A stretch of DNA of 64,000 nucleotides, from the NCBI GenBank assembly GCA_035235625.1, contig CP141145.1, positions 33,584,668 to 33,648,667 of the forward strand, given 5' to 3'. Source of the stretch: Saururus chinensis. Lineage: Eukaryota; Streptophyta; Magnoliopsida; Piperales; Saururaceae. The notes beneath the pieces were generated by a model. The model was not told where the DNA came from. It ran no database searches and worked only from the letters and a program-made list of their open reading frames with translations. Position numbers and translations under genes: made by a program. Position 1 is the stretch's first letter. Every line of letters starts with the position of its first letter. This document shows positions 34,496 to 45,833 of this stretch, in pieces.

Positions 34496-35928
34496 TGACA
34501 TAAGTTCCTTTATTTCATATAAATGGTTTCAACTATTCTGATTGACTTTCTCTTTTACGACAGGCAAAATATATAATAATTCAATGTTTGCATAACAAGC
34601 ACTTTTAAAAAAAATGGTGGAATATATAGAAAGAATAACTAATACAACACAAAATAATGAAGGAGAGGGACAAACCGCAAAGAGTGACTTTTTAAGCCTT
34701 TCTTTTTGTAAACGCATCATGCATCCACAATCCATTCAGGTTCCCCAATCCCTCTTGTTGTAGCTCTTGTAAAAATCTAACACCAAGGACATTTCAGTAA
34801 CTTCACCCCACTAACTGCTACAAAATAAAAAAGATAATAAAGAGAAATTATTGCCCCTAAGTATACATTACTGCTCTATGTGAGGAGTTATAGCTTTGAG
34901 AAGATTTTAGAAAGCAATATCAATGAAAAAGGGATAAGTACGGAATATTAGTGGTATTCCTTCCATCCCATATTAATTGAGTGAATTTGAAAAAAAAACT
35001 TGTACTATGTTAATTGTCCTATTTCATCTAATTAATGGATGGAGAAAAAAGCCACTATATTGCTATTTGTTGATCGTGCCAAACAAATTCTTCTCTGCCA
35101 AAAAAAGTTTCTTGAATTTACTACAAGATGAATCAAGGTTAACAAATTGACTTCCTTAAACATCATATTTTTTTCAAATGTGGATAAGTAATAGAGGGCA
35201 GCTCTGGCTCCTAGGAGTCAGCTGAGACCATGATCTAACGACTTAGGGGCAATGAGCTATAACTCTGGCTAATTATTTCCTAATTAATAACTAACTGAGA
35301 AAATAATTTTTATCTTGCAACTCATCTAATCTTTTTTTATTGCAAAAGAGAAAATCACATGTTAATGGATGGTCAATACAATCACTATTAGTTGATATAA
35401 CTGAAAATGTCATAGTGTCACATAGGCACCCAGCACCCAGGAGGTGGCCATCCCCACAGCATTCACAAAGTAAATCAGCCAAGACACTCAACCTTATTCA
35501 TCTGTATGTAAGCTTTAACCTTATTCATCTATATTTAAGCTTTAATGCTCCGTAGGGAAGTCAATGGGGTGCATGATATATCTAAGTTAGCTTTAGCTGA
35601 CATATTCATCGCAATAATTGATTCGACCAGTCTGCGAATTGCCAAACAGTCGGATGACTGAAGAATGGACATGGCTGGATCTCCTTTCTTCAAAATCAGG
35701 ACAACATCTGTATCAAAGTCCAAGATCAAGATCTACATGTTTTTGAAGCTAGCGACCATATGCCAATTGCCAAGGATTACAACGAAATCCAGAAAACATG
35801 GCATCAACTTGTACTGATCTCGGGGATGATGCGATTATAAGATGGTTGCAGTCCTTCTGAGATGCCTTGATTTCAAATTTAATACAACTTCAACAAATAG
35901 TAATTTTTAGATGATCCCCCTCAAAAAT
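34496..35928. other. Intergenic, no gene recognised
   Basis: One weak Stowaway-like end (CCTTCCATCCCATATTAATT) lies near 34962-34981. A short direct repeat (AACCTTATTCATCT) sits at 35504-35530. Confidence 0.45.
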
Positions 35929-36035
35929 ACTCTATCTCTCTTACATTAATAATTTCATTTAATTTTTCAAAATAAACTAATTTTAGTTCATTTTTTAAAC
36001 CAGATGAAAATATTAATCTGGGACAGAAGGGAGGG
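35929..36035. mobile_element. Stowaway-like MITE
   Basis: Palindrome with ACATTAATAATTTCATTTAA on the left and a right arm ending TATTAATCTGGGACAG...GGGAGGG. Same family as 8866-8965. Confidence 0.68.
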
Positions 36036-36320
36036 AAAAATTTAGATCAGAAGCTGGCAGATAAAATGTTGTATGGAAGAATGTTAGCGGGTCTGTTCTT
36101 AATGATATGTTGCCACTTTCATTTAATTCAGTACGAGCACAAATAAAACATAAATTCACTTGTTGAAATGCCAGAGCAAAGCTCTACATAAATTCACATG
36201 CAGAACATGAACCCTACACCATTCACTTTCGCCACACCCAATTCTTACATAAAGATCAAACCCATATGGAGCAATTTCTTCCTTCCTGATCAGAATTTGC
36301 ACTGCAGAAGACTTAGCTCA

Positions 36321-37358
36321 CTAAGCAAGATAGACAGTAAGCTCCAGCAGTGTCTCTGCCCCATCAGTTTCAGTCTGGCCCACCGAGTGCAAGGTCTTCG
36401 CAGTAGCGTATCCCTTGGCGTTCACATACTTCCCGGTGCCGCCCATAACAGCAAGCTGGGATTCGTCCAATGCAGTCTTGTGGACGCCGAAGAAGCAGAG
36501 GCTGTCAGCATAGTGGCCATTCTGGAACATGGCAGTGAAGGCCATCGTCTGGCTGGTCCCATCCTCCGAGCTAGCCACATAGAAGCCTTGTGCCTTGCCA
36601 ACCACACCGGACCCAAGCTCGTGCCCCTCCGTCAACACGTCGTCAATCACAGTCATGGTCCCAAAGAGAAGCTTCTGCATGGTGGACCCTGCCGGAAGCT
36701 GGCCGGCGTTGAAGAAGGGGAGGCCGTTGCCTCCAATGATGTTGTTGCCGTTATTGTTGATAACGGTGGATGTGGTTTGCCCACCCAACCCGGTCAGAAA
36801 TGGTATGTTGTTGTTGTTGATGTTGTTGATGACGCCGTTGTTGTTGCCGTTAGGGATGTTTACCCCACCGTTACCGGGTAGGACGGGCCCGTTGGGTCTG
36901 GCAAACGGGAGTTGCCCGTTAACCGCAGGGTTGGACACAATGCCTGTCACCACCCGGGCGGAGGGGTTGGATCCGCCTAGTATGTCATGCATGAAGAAGG
37001 TTAAGGGTTGATGGGCATCTTCATGGGCTGTAGTGGTGCTAGTAGCATCAGGGCCCGTTGGAATTACTCCAGCGGTTGGGGCCGTTGCAGTGGGGATAGG
37101 CATAGTTGCGGTGGTGGGGATGGGCACGGTTGCAATGGTATGGGTGGGAGGGATAGGTACAGTGGTAGGAGCGGTGGTAGTGGCAGGAGCGGTAGTGGTA
37201 GCTGCTGTAGTAATAGTTGGTGCAGCGATTGGGGCGACAAGCGGAAGATCCTCTATAAGGGTCCGACCTGCTGAGGCGCATGTGATAGAAATGGTTAGGA
37301 TCACTAGGCACGCTGCAGCCTTGAATGCACGAGACATTGATGAACCCGGCCTCGCCAT
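36321..37358 (-). CDS. Dirigent protein, ESB1-type, paralogue 2
   Basis: A single exon of 345 residues on the minus strand, from the ATG at 37358 (MARPGSSMSRAF) to TAG at 36321-36323. The frame extends further upstream without an ATG. The signal peptide core is CLVILTISITCASA. It is followed by a Thr/Ala/Pro-rich stretch of about 70 residues, longer and more threonine-rich than in paralogue 1. LTFFMHDILGGS starts the dirigent domain, followed by a Gly/Asn linker with NNNN runs, then QKLLFGTMTVIDDVLTEGHE, KAQGFYVASSEDG and GGTGKYVNAKGYATAKTL. The close match to the gene at 26881 shows these are paralogues in convergent orientation. Likely role: lignin/Casparian-strip deposition in the wall (known for ESB1-type members; inferred here). 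Confidence 0.93.
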   Translation of the reverse strand: MARPGSSMSRAFKAAACLVILTISITCASAGRTLIEDLPLVAPIAAPTITTAATTTAPATTTAPTTVPIPPTHTIATVPIPTTATMPIPTATAPTAGVIPTGPDATSTTTAHEDAHQPLTFFMHDILGGSNPSARVVTGIVSNPAVNGQLPFARPNGPVLPGNGGVNIPNGNNNGVINNINNNNIPFLTGLGGQTTSTVINNNGNNIIGGNGLPFFNAGQLPAGSTMQKLLFGTMTVIDDVLTEGHELGSGVVGKAQGFYVASSEDGTSQTMAFTAMFQNGHYADSLCFFGVHKTALDESQLAVMGGTGKYVNAKGYATAKTLHSVGQTETDGAETLLELTVYLA

Positions 37359-37450
37359 GGGATGATGAGTTTGCACGATCGAAGGGACTTTAGAGAAATC
37401 AAGTGTACTCCGATCGAGCTGCTGATGAAGAAGGCTTGGGGATTGTAGGG

Positions 37451-37459
37451 TTTATATAC
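37451..37459 (-). promoter_or_regulatory. TATA box of dirigent gene 2
   Basis: The minus strand reads TATATAAAC about 95 bp upstream of the ATG at 37358, a spacing like that of paralogue 1. Confidence 0.6.
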
Positions 37460-37711
37460 ATTTCAAGGCCTCAGGTTTCAGCTGAATAAATTTGTTCTAG
37501 TGGTGAAGTTGATGAAAATGGAGTTGTTCAACCTGGAAAGTGAGTGGAGGAGATACCAAAACGCCAACTAATGTCTTTATATTAACTTGCTCATGTAATC
37601 GGTAAACCCACTAAATTATTCTTTATTCCCATCTTCCATGTGTAACCACTCCATGTCCACCACCACCCCCTTGAGATGTTAATAACCTTATTCATCAACA
37701 TAACAAAATGG

Positions 37712-37822
37712 ATTTAGGAGCATGGGCTCGTGCCCACGTTACTTAAGGCCATAAATGTTATTTGAATAACGTAGGTTATTGGATATAAATCCGATGGCCT
37801 AAAAGCCTAAGCTTAGGGCCTC
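37712..37822. mobile_element. Compact foldback MITE
   Basis: GGAGCATGGGCTCGTGCCCA on the left and ATAAATCCGATGGCC...GCCTAAGC on the right with AT-rich centre. Shares the GGATATAAATCCGATGGC block with the element at 11185. Confidence 0.5.
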
Positions 37823-38871
37823 TAAAAAAGTTGTTAACCTGCACAAATCTGATGGATAAGAGCAATAACTAAGTGCAAATTGGAGAATTAGCACATTTGT
37901 CCCATATATACACAGACCTTTACTGATTGTGTTAATAGGGGTGAGGTGGCTAAAAGAGAAGGTAGGAGACTTCTCATTCTCGTTTGAATTGGGCCTCGGG
38001 CAGTCACATTTCATAAACAAGGCCCAATCAAATAAAACATACATGCAAATTTTACAGAAATACCTTTTTTCTTTTTGACAAGAAAAAAATGCATTGGACT
38101 AATTTTCCGACCCAAAAACAACAAAAAGAAAAAAAATGCATTGGACTAATTTTCCGACCCCAAAACAATCTTCATTGAAGCAATTTAGGAGGGAAGAAAA
38201 GAAACACTGGACTGAAGCAACGTCAGAGGTCGTCATCCAGATTTCAGCCACAGTGTTTGGGCCTGGGCCGTCTTTTCAGCTAATGAGTTTCGACCGTGTC
38301 CAAAAGGGGAGCGCAAACGCATGCCTCTACTAGTGTGCGGGCCCATCAACTGAAATGTGGACCGGTTTCGTCTCTTTTCAGCTAAAAGCTATAGAAAAAG
38401 CCGGCACCAAGCTTCAGGTCTGAAAAGGCCATGGCACTGAATTCACCGGACTCTGTAATGCCTAAACATGAAAAAGGTCCGGCCATGTGTGGACCAAAAG
38501 CGAATGGTGAATAGGGGCGATTCATATCGATGGAGCCGTGGCACCTTCAACATGATCCAAGTAGATACATAGATATAGTGGGAGGAGAAAGGGGTGACAG
38601 GGTGGGGGACCTCACCAGATAAAGACGCCTGGCCCCTGGGCATTGAGGCAGTGTAAGTGGACAGCCCACACATTTCTGTCTACCTTGGAATTCAATGTGT
38701 ACTGAACGAGTAGATGGTGAGCAGGGCAGCACTGCACCAGCGAAAAAACTGATGGTGATCCTTAATTATGAAAGTGGCGAGGTCATTGTACTAGTCTGAT
38801 GGCACTTGGATAAGAAGTAATTCATCTTTATAATTTTAGTCCATTATATTTACCTGGAAGAATTTTTAGTC
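37823..38871. other. Intergenic; contains a two-copy direct repeat
   Basis: ATGCATTGGACTAATTTTCC occurs at 38089 and again at 38135, a tandem duplication of about 46 bp. No gene is recognised. Confidence 0.5.
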
Positions 38872-39028
38872 CTCCTCTTTACATCTTGCAGAGTATCTTC
38901 TACTTTGTGATCAAAACGATGCACATGCTAATATATATTGGTGTGATATTAAAAAACAATATAATGTGTATGGAGTCGATCTTTATGATCAACAACTCCG
39001 ATAATGTGAAGGGTATATTAGGAGCATA
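38872..39028. mobile_element. MITE of the 'GAAGC' family, decayed
   Basis: The interior motif GATGCACATGCTAATATATA and the mirrored GTCGATCTTTATGATCAACA, with TATTAGGAGCATAAC at the right end, match other copies, but the left end is weak. Confidence 0.4.
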
Positions 39029-39041
39029 ACTACGCTATGAC

Positions 39042-39686
39042 TAGGGATGTAACCAGGATTTCATCTGGGGGGCCAAAAAAATAAATAATTTTTTTTATAA
39101 ATTATTAACTTCTATTTCATAATGCAATATTTGATATATTTTATAGTGTACAATCGAGATCATTTAAATTAATGATGTCAATCATGCAAGTAAATTGATC
39201 ATCAAAACTTACATGAAAATTAGAATTTTCTTATGGTAATATGTAGTTAGCTAATAAGTCATCACTTATTTATCTAAAAAGCATCTTAACCAGAATATAA
39301 AATATCCCTTAAAAATCATATCCATAGTGTTGTAGCATATATACTGTAATACTGGCCATTATAGATCTACAATGTATATTAAGGTCATCCAGTTTTGCTT
39401 AGGTCATTTAGTTCTGTTAAATTGTTGCATACTGTAATCATTATATAAATTTTATAACACCTTTGATTACTATCCACCTATATAAACTATAAACTATAAG
39501 CATACAATAATGGTCATTATGACACTACTATAACACTTATTTCTTTATCCTCTCCGATATGAATAATTCCAAGACAATAATTATATAAATGTTTTAATTT
39601 GCAGGAGCTGGTCAGGTTGTATAGAAGATTTTGAATGAAGCAAGGGGGCAATGGCCCCCCACCCCACATATGTAATTCCGTCACTG
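39042..39686. mobile_element. hAT-like MITE, 645 bp, perfect 8-bp target duplication
   Basis: GCTATGAC occurs directly before (39034-39041) and after (39687-39694) the element. The left end TAGGGATGTAACCAGGATTT and the right end (inverted) CAGTGACGGAATTACATATG are variants of the common plant hAT end CAGTGGCGGAGCCAGGA. Runs of G/C (GGGGGGCC near the left, GGCCCCCCACC near the right) are mirrored. No transposase. Confidence 0.85.
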
Positions 39687-39694
39687 GCTATGAC

Positions 39695-40539
39695 AGTATT
39701 TAAAACATGCTTTATATATCCAATGCAAATATCTTAAATTGGGCAGTAAAAAAAACCCAAGTATATAGATGGCTCACGGTCTTTTTACCCTAATTCCGGC
39801 ACTGGATATACTTGAGGATATGAGTTGTTGAATTCCTACACATGGCGGCAGCTTTCAAATAGCAACCGGCCAACAACCTTATTGGCATCCTGTTAATTCC
39901 CCACAGGACCCTCATTTAACTCGCCCTAACCATGGGCACTATTCTCTGTTCAAGGGGCACATGGGTGAGCGTTAAAACTGCTGCTTCAACAGCAATGTCA
40001 GTCCAAAAAATGAAATAGACAATGGGACATGGCTGGCCCAGTAATTATTCAACTTTGATGCCTGCCTTGGGCTGTGGCCCTTGCTGCCCAAATGGCCGTG
40101 CACCTCACTCTCAAAACTGGCCACATTAGCATAGTCACATGTCATGTCTTAAAGTTGACCGTTACCACCAATTTTATTGCTCTCTGCAAATTCTGCAGAT
40201 TTGTTAGAACAAGCTATTCACGTGGCCTCCTCCATCTGCTATTCCGCATGAAATGTTTGTTGCGTTGAAAATGTTAAAACTTTTGTACTTTGCATGGATC
40301 AAAGTTAAATTATGTAAAAGATATCATAAAAGACAGAGTCCATGGAGTTCTTCCCAGAGAGTTGCATGATGGGCTGGGCAGGAATCCAGGCTGAAAATCT
40401 CCTTCCAACACCACTCTTTACGAGACTTTTCAAGGACAGAGATTCGATTCATACATGTCATGACTACTACACAGGCATTTGGTCATCTTCCTCATAAGAC
40501 CAAATGTTACATAGGATGATTAAGATGAAGCTGCTTGGC
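39695..40539. other. Intergenic / 3' region of the NaKR-like gene
   Basis: No gene recognised. The part next to 40540 is probably the 3' UTR of the minus-strand gene. Confidence 0.45.
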
Positions 40540-41640
40540 TTAGTAGCGCTGAAGTACAGTGTGACGTAAGGATGGTGAGAATGAAGATGATGAAGGCGGA
40601 GAGGGCCAAAATTGAGCATTCTTGACCCTTGAAATGCTTGCAAGCACGCCTAGTGGGGTCACATCTCCGATGACTGTCACCTTCTTTGTTGGGAAATCTA
40701 TGTTGAAGGACTTCACCCCTGTGCAAAACAGACGTGGCAGGTAACTCAACATAGTAACTTTGAGTTCACTTCCTACTGATTATTGAACAAAATGAATGAA
40801 GTGAGAAACAAGAAGAGTCCTAAATCATTCAAACTATATTTTGCCTTTTGTTCATGCATGCGACTGGGACAGCAGACGGCAACAGTTCGTGATCAAGAAT
40901 ATTTTGAACAAATACTGAAGTACTAATTCAATCTTTCTTAGCAGAGACCCAGCAAACTACTCATGGAGCTACTGAATAACAATTAACGTCATAACAAATT
41001 CAAGTGTTTAATATTAATCTGAAATTATGCACTTGTTAATCGGTATTACCTTCCATTCTGGAGATGTGCTTCCTTACTTTTCCTTCACAGCCCTTGCAGT
41101 GCAAAGACACTCTCAACACCACTACCTGCAAAAGAAATCCATATTTAACAGCAAAACCGACATAATTCAGTATTAAACATCTGAGAGAGTGAGCGAAAGA
41201 CAGAGTGTTGAATTTTGAAGCACCTGCTCGTGGGACCGAGGAGGAGGAGAAGGCCTAAAAGGGGCGGCCTCCGGCTGGGACTTGGAAGATGAGGAGGCCA
41301 CACTGGGCTGGACAGGAACCAGGGCGGAAACTGGGTCGAAATCGTTGAACACGTCGAAGAAGGCACTGTCACTTAAGAGATATCTGGAAGAGCCCGGAGG
41401 GCTGGTGAATTCAGTTTGCTTAGCGGAGCTCTTCCTTGGCTTCGGGTGGTAAGCTTTTGGCTTTGGAGCTGAGTGAGAAGAAGGTGGGTTCGGAGGTTTC
41501 TTCGCCCTCCTGCTGTCGATGAGCCGAGGTGTGTGGCGATCAATAGCTCTGCTGCTGCTCCTGATCATGGACTTCTGATCCAAGCTCACACATATGGCTG
41601 TGGAAGCTGGAGAAGCACAGAAGAGGTCGATGCCTTTCAT
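40540..41640 (-). CDS. NAKR: NaKR/HIPP-type heavy-metal-associated protein
   Basis: Minus strand, three exons: 41640-41224, 41125-41050 and 40718-40540, with GT-AG introns, giving 223 residues. The start MKGIDLFCASPASTAIC is the typical N-terminus of SODIUM POTASSIUM ROOT DEFECTIVE proteins. The next ~110 residues are Ser/Pro/Lys-rich and contain the family block SSRYLLSDSAFFDVFNDFDP. Exons 2-3 encode the HMA fold (about 140-205) with the metal-binding pair Cys149 and Cys152 in HCKGCEG, followed by ISRMEGVKSFNIDFPTKKV. In Arabidopsis NaKR1 is a phloem protein affecting Na/K transport and flowering. No C-terminal CaaX isoprenylation box is present (the protein ends LQRY), unlike true HIPPs. 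The intron between exons 1 and 2 falls right at the domain border. Confidence 0.9.
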
Positions 41641-42004
41641 CTCTCCAAGAGGAAGAAGAAGCTACAAATGCAATTGAAAGTGTACAATTGTTCACAGAGT
41701 GAGAGGAAATGGAGAAAGGAGAGCTTCCAAGAGAAGTTAGATGGTGTGCTTTTATGGATGCGGCTAAGGTGGATGGAAAAGAAGGGGGAGGCCCACAGAA
41801 TTAAAGAATGAGCATATAGTATGATCAGATAAAGTAAGCATTATTAAGCACTGTGTTTATCACATTGTCATGATTACGTCCACCGCTAAGTTTTTTATTA
41901 TAATTAAAGTATATTACAATTATCTCAAAGTTATAATAATTAAAGTATATTACAATTATCTCAAAGCTATAAGGGGTGGAGCACGAAGTTTTCAGAGAGG
42001 AGGG
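41641..42004. other. Upstream region of the NaKR-like gene
   Basis: Contains a tandem pair of TTATAATTAAAGTATATTAC-like units at about 41896-41966. No core promoter stands out. Confidence 0.4.
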
Positions 42005-42155
42005 AGGCTTGATATTTGAGATTAATGACACATATACTAGTGTATATTATTGTTAAAATTAGTAAATATGTGCATTGTCGATTTCATAGATGAAACATAT
42101 ATTCTTTAGGATAGACTCATTATCAAAATGGAGCATTAAAAATATTTCTATAAGA
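42005..42155. mobile_element. MITE of the 'GAAGC' family, decayed
   Basis: GCTTGATATTTGAGATTAAT and ATGTGCATTGTCGATTTCAT flank the centre, and the right end has CTCATTATCAAAATGGAGCA. Confidence 0.5.
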
Positions 42156-42454
42156 AAGAAAAATAGATGACAAGCTTTCATTATTTTAGGGGGCACGGAG
42201 ACTTCTTAATAATTTAAAATTATAAGGGGGCGAGAGGGGGGAGAGGGGAGAAGCAAGGAACAATAGCGGCTATAAAACTTTACACTAAGAAAGTACAAGC
42301 ATATAATACATACGACATTTATTACATTTACACTTCATATAAAATAACAATATTATATAGCAAATTTGTATTTATCACTTTTATTATCTATTATGAAATT
42401 ACTATGTGAGAAATATAAAGATATTTAGATTGGAAAAGGTTCGAGGATTGTACT

Positions 42455-42456
<2 letters not shown>

Positions 42457-42543
<87 letters not shown>
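42457..42543. repeat. (AT)n microsatellite
   Basis: About 87 bp of uninterrupted AT, roughly 43 units. An open frame of alternating Tyr-Ile on the minus strand is an artefact. Confidence 0.98.
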
Positions 42544-42545
<2 letters not shown>

Positions 42546-43819
42546 CACGAGGCCTTGATACTTTTGCACGCAAGCCGGTCCGGGTACATACTAACGGGAC
42601 TCATTTAAATATAATATTATTATCTTACAACCGTTCACAAATTATGACTCTAGGAAACATCAAATTTTGTAATTGTGGTCCTAATAAGATAGAAGAGGAA
42701 GGTGATCTTTGCCGCATTCGAATGGCTGATCGGTAAGGAATCCTGAGAAGAACAACTAAATTCTGCACCCTCTAATAAATGCAGCCATTCAACTTATTCA
42801 CAGTGCGGCCAATTATGGCAGAAGAGTACATGTAGCTCAGCAGCTGAAATTTTAAATTCTTGTATGGTAGAGATTGCTGGGTGAAGCTTTGATCCTTGTC
42901 CAACCTTTTAAATGAATCGTCTAGTTGATACGGAGAGATGACTATGTTGTCTGAATCTGCTGCATTATCGTTCAAGCTCCATTTAGAAGTCAATATTTAA
43001 TTTGTGTCCTGCTTAAATTAAGCTGATATTGGGCCGGTGGAAGCCATCAGTACAGAGCTGATCGGAGAATTGGATGGTAAACTTTGAAAACTGGGTTATA
43101 AAAGAAAAAAGGAAGCTTGAAAATTGGTAGTGTCCATGGCCCTGCTCCCCTGTCGGCGCAAATGAAGCATTCCTTTGTGGCACACATTGGATATAGTTTC
43201 AATCATATTTTAAGCAATGAAGTAGAATGTGATCATCAGCTGGCAAAAGATTATCAAACCAAGATACATGAGCATTTGATGCTGCTATAGCCTAGAAGTC
43301 CCTGATGCAACACCTGAAACAAAGGCAGCATACTCGACAACCAACTTGAGAAAATTTGGGGCAAAAGCCTTGGAAGAAGTTGGTCACGGCGAGCTAGGCA
43401 ATTCACCGGACAAAAGTAACGACGTCTACATCTAGGGAGTTCATATAAATCAATTTTACTATCGACAATAAAATTATAGTTTACCATGTAGAGATTCAAT
43501 AATCAAGAATGAATACGCTCTATACATAATAAAAATATCTCATCCAAATGTTTAAACGAGATGGGAAATAGTTATTTTCCTAAATTATCTAGATTTTTTT
43601 TCTCTTTGCAAAAACAAACAACTTCGAGCTTAAAATTTTTCTTTTTTTTTCCTTCTTTATTCAAATAACCGGTTTTCTTACTTTCTAAAATTTCTTTCAA
43701 TAGTGTAAAATTCCACTTGTTGGGATGAGCACGTATTTGACACATGCAAGTTTTGGGATATGGGTGGGGATATGAAAAAATATTTACATTATTAAAATAT
43801 GCAGGCTATTTTATTATGG
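42544..43819. other. Intergenic, no gene recognised
   Basis: Open frames at 42772-42993 and 43254-43499 (minus) have no known motif and no splice support. The rest is AT-rich. Confidence 0.45.
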
Positions 43820-43980
43820 GAAGCATTTTTATTACTCCTATAAAGAGGTGAGCATAAGCTACACATAAGAGTCATTTATCCATAATCAATGGCATTGTCG
43901 ATCTTAAATATCAAGACTCCCATGAGTGGCTTAGGCTCAGCTTATTGTCACCGGAGGGTATTAAAAATGCTTCTTTTATT
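43820..43980. mobile_element. MITE of the 'GAAGC' family
   Basis: GGGAAGCATTTTTATTACTC on the left and GGGTATTAAAAATGCTTCTT on the right are inverted repeats. Between them GAGCATAAGCTACACATAAG mirrors CTTAGGCTCAGCTTATTG. Shorter than other copies, with the centre deleted. Confidence 0.68.
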
Positions 43981-44118
43981 ATGCCACAACAGGCGTTAGG
44001 ATAGAATAAGAGTTTATTTCTACCTTTTAAGTTCTAAATTTCACCAACTATATACCTTGTGTAGAGTGATGTCAAAGTGGAAGCGTGAAGGTGGGCGAGC
44101 CCCGGGGGTGATGCCTTG

Positions 44119-45046
44119 TGTAAAAATTACAACTTTAATTCAAAATCTCTATGCAATCACATAAATAACTACATAAGTAATAATCATGTATAATGGGTTA
44201 ATCATGAATTAAAATTAAATTAAAAAAAGGTACGGATTGACCTTTGAGGCTGATCAGCCCTTGAAAGTGTTATCCCTTCACTCCAACGCTTGTGCATCAA
44301 TTGAATGTCAATTCAATCAAGAAAGAGAAGAGAATATGTTATGTGCTTGTATAGATCCCTTAAGCCCCTTCTTAGATTGTGAAATCAATAAGGGAGAGAG
44401 CCCAACATCTTGTCTTGATGCCACACTACTCTAAGAAAGAAGCTCTATCTTCATGCACCACGCAAGAGGGAGAAGAGAGGGAGAGGAGGGGGTGGCTAGC
44501 CCCTTCCTCCTCTTGTAATTAAGGCAACTCGCCACACAAGAGGGAGGGGGCGTGATTAGGAGAGAAAAGAGAGGAGAGGAGAGGGGGCTGCTCTAATTAC
44601 TTAGGGCTTCCTCTCTTCTCTCATTCCTATTTATACTCTCTCTTATAACCCTATATGGGCTTTTCTTAAGGCGACATTCAACTTGATTTCATTGAACTGT
44701 CTTAGAGGGTCTGACACAACGGAGTAGGCTATGTTTTTCATAGCTCACGGAGGTCTGAACCCCCTGTACATGGCCAAGCATGTGTAACATGATCGACCCC
44801 TTGCTAACCATGGGTCCGACTAACGACACTAATTCATAAGTCAGGCCCTATAATGTAAATATGTATACCCTAGTTACATACTGTGTGTGTGTGTGACGGA
44901 TGTGAGTCCCAATTGAATTTATGTCACGATAGTTTATATGAGGTCAGTGAGACCACTTCCACTATCCTTGGACCCCGTAGCCTATAGTGACTCACCCGAA
45001 CTGCAAATAGAATGGACCGAAATAGGCCCGAGCTGATAGTCCAACA
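44119..45046 (-). mobile_element. Solo LTR (copia-like), 928 bp
   Basis: In plus orientation it starts TGTAAAAATTACAAC and ends GATAGTCCAACA. Flanking 5-mers CCTTG (44114-44118) and CCTTT (45047-45051) match at four positions, a degraded 5-bp duplication. On the minus strand TATAAATAGG (about 44627-44636) is followed by a CT-rich leader, a promoter-like layout in a minus-oriented LTR that would begin TGTTGGACTATC. No internal coding region or second LTR was seen. Confidence 0.65.
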
Positions 45047-45147
45047 CCTTTTTTATGACATCGTATGACCGGTGATCACAGTCATTATCAGCGAGTATTC
45101 AGCAAGCAATGCATGGGCCTGCGTGGAATTCTTTCTCTGCCTTGAGT

Positions 45148-45479
45148 TAGGGATGCCACTCGGGTCGGGTAAATGGTAAACCCGACCCGACCCTAATGGG
45201 TCGGGTCGGGTTTTAGTGATCCAACCCGACCCGACCCGAATATAAATATAAATATAAAATTTATATATTTTTTAATATTATTTTTTAAAAAAATTAAAAT
45301 AATAATAATAATAATATATTAAAAAATATTTTTTTAATCTATTCGGGTCAAACGGGTCGGGTTCGGATCGGGTTTGGGTTTGGGTCAAATCAGGTCAGGT
45401 TCGGGTCATAGTTTTGTGATGTGGGTTTAGGTTCGGGTTTGGGAAAACTCGACCTAAACCCGGCCGGGTGGCACCTCTA
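45148..45479. mobile_element. hAT-like MITE with GGGTCGGGT repeats, 332 bp
   Basis: A perfect 8-bp target duplication CCTTGAGT flanks it (45140-45147 and 45480-45487). The ends TAGGGATGCCACTCGGGTCG and (inverted) TAGAGGTGCCACCCGGCCGG are terminal inverted repeats. Subterminal arrays of CGGGT / ACCCG occur in both orientations around an AT-rich centre. No transposase. Confidence 0.88.
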
Positions 45480-45487
45480 CCTTGAGT

Positions 45488-45830
45488 CGTTGGTACTCTT
45501 CTTTTTGACAACTTTAGATAAAACCAGAGTCATGACTCGTGGTATTGACATAAACCAAATCATCTGTCTTAAACACATACCCGTCTCGCGAGGTAGTTTT
45601 AGTACCTTTTTCCAACACACTTAACCATTATAGGCAAATGCATTTGGATGGTTTTTATTGTGTTTTTGCAGGTGAGCAAAGGAAAGAAGCAATCTAAGTA
45701 GTTGTCAACACCTGTTTTCCAGGTTATCCCCTTTTTAGTAATGGAGCTGGGTCGAATTCAAAGTTCAACAGTTCAGCATGCATGGGCAGTCACTAGAGAT
45801 GCTCTTTATGAGAATTTGGTGGGCATGCAT
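45488..45830. other. Intergenic, no recognised feature
   Basis: Nothing recognised. Confidence 0.45.
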
Positions 45831-45833
45831 GCC

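Noticed and set aside
36198-37365. Several plus-strand open frames opposite dirigent gene 2
   Set aside because: Antisense shadows of a GC-rich single-exon gene; they contain no known domain.
42391-42573. Open frame of alternating Tyr-Ile
   Set aside because: Created by the (AT)n microsatellite.
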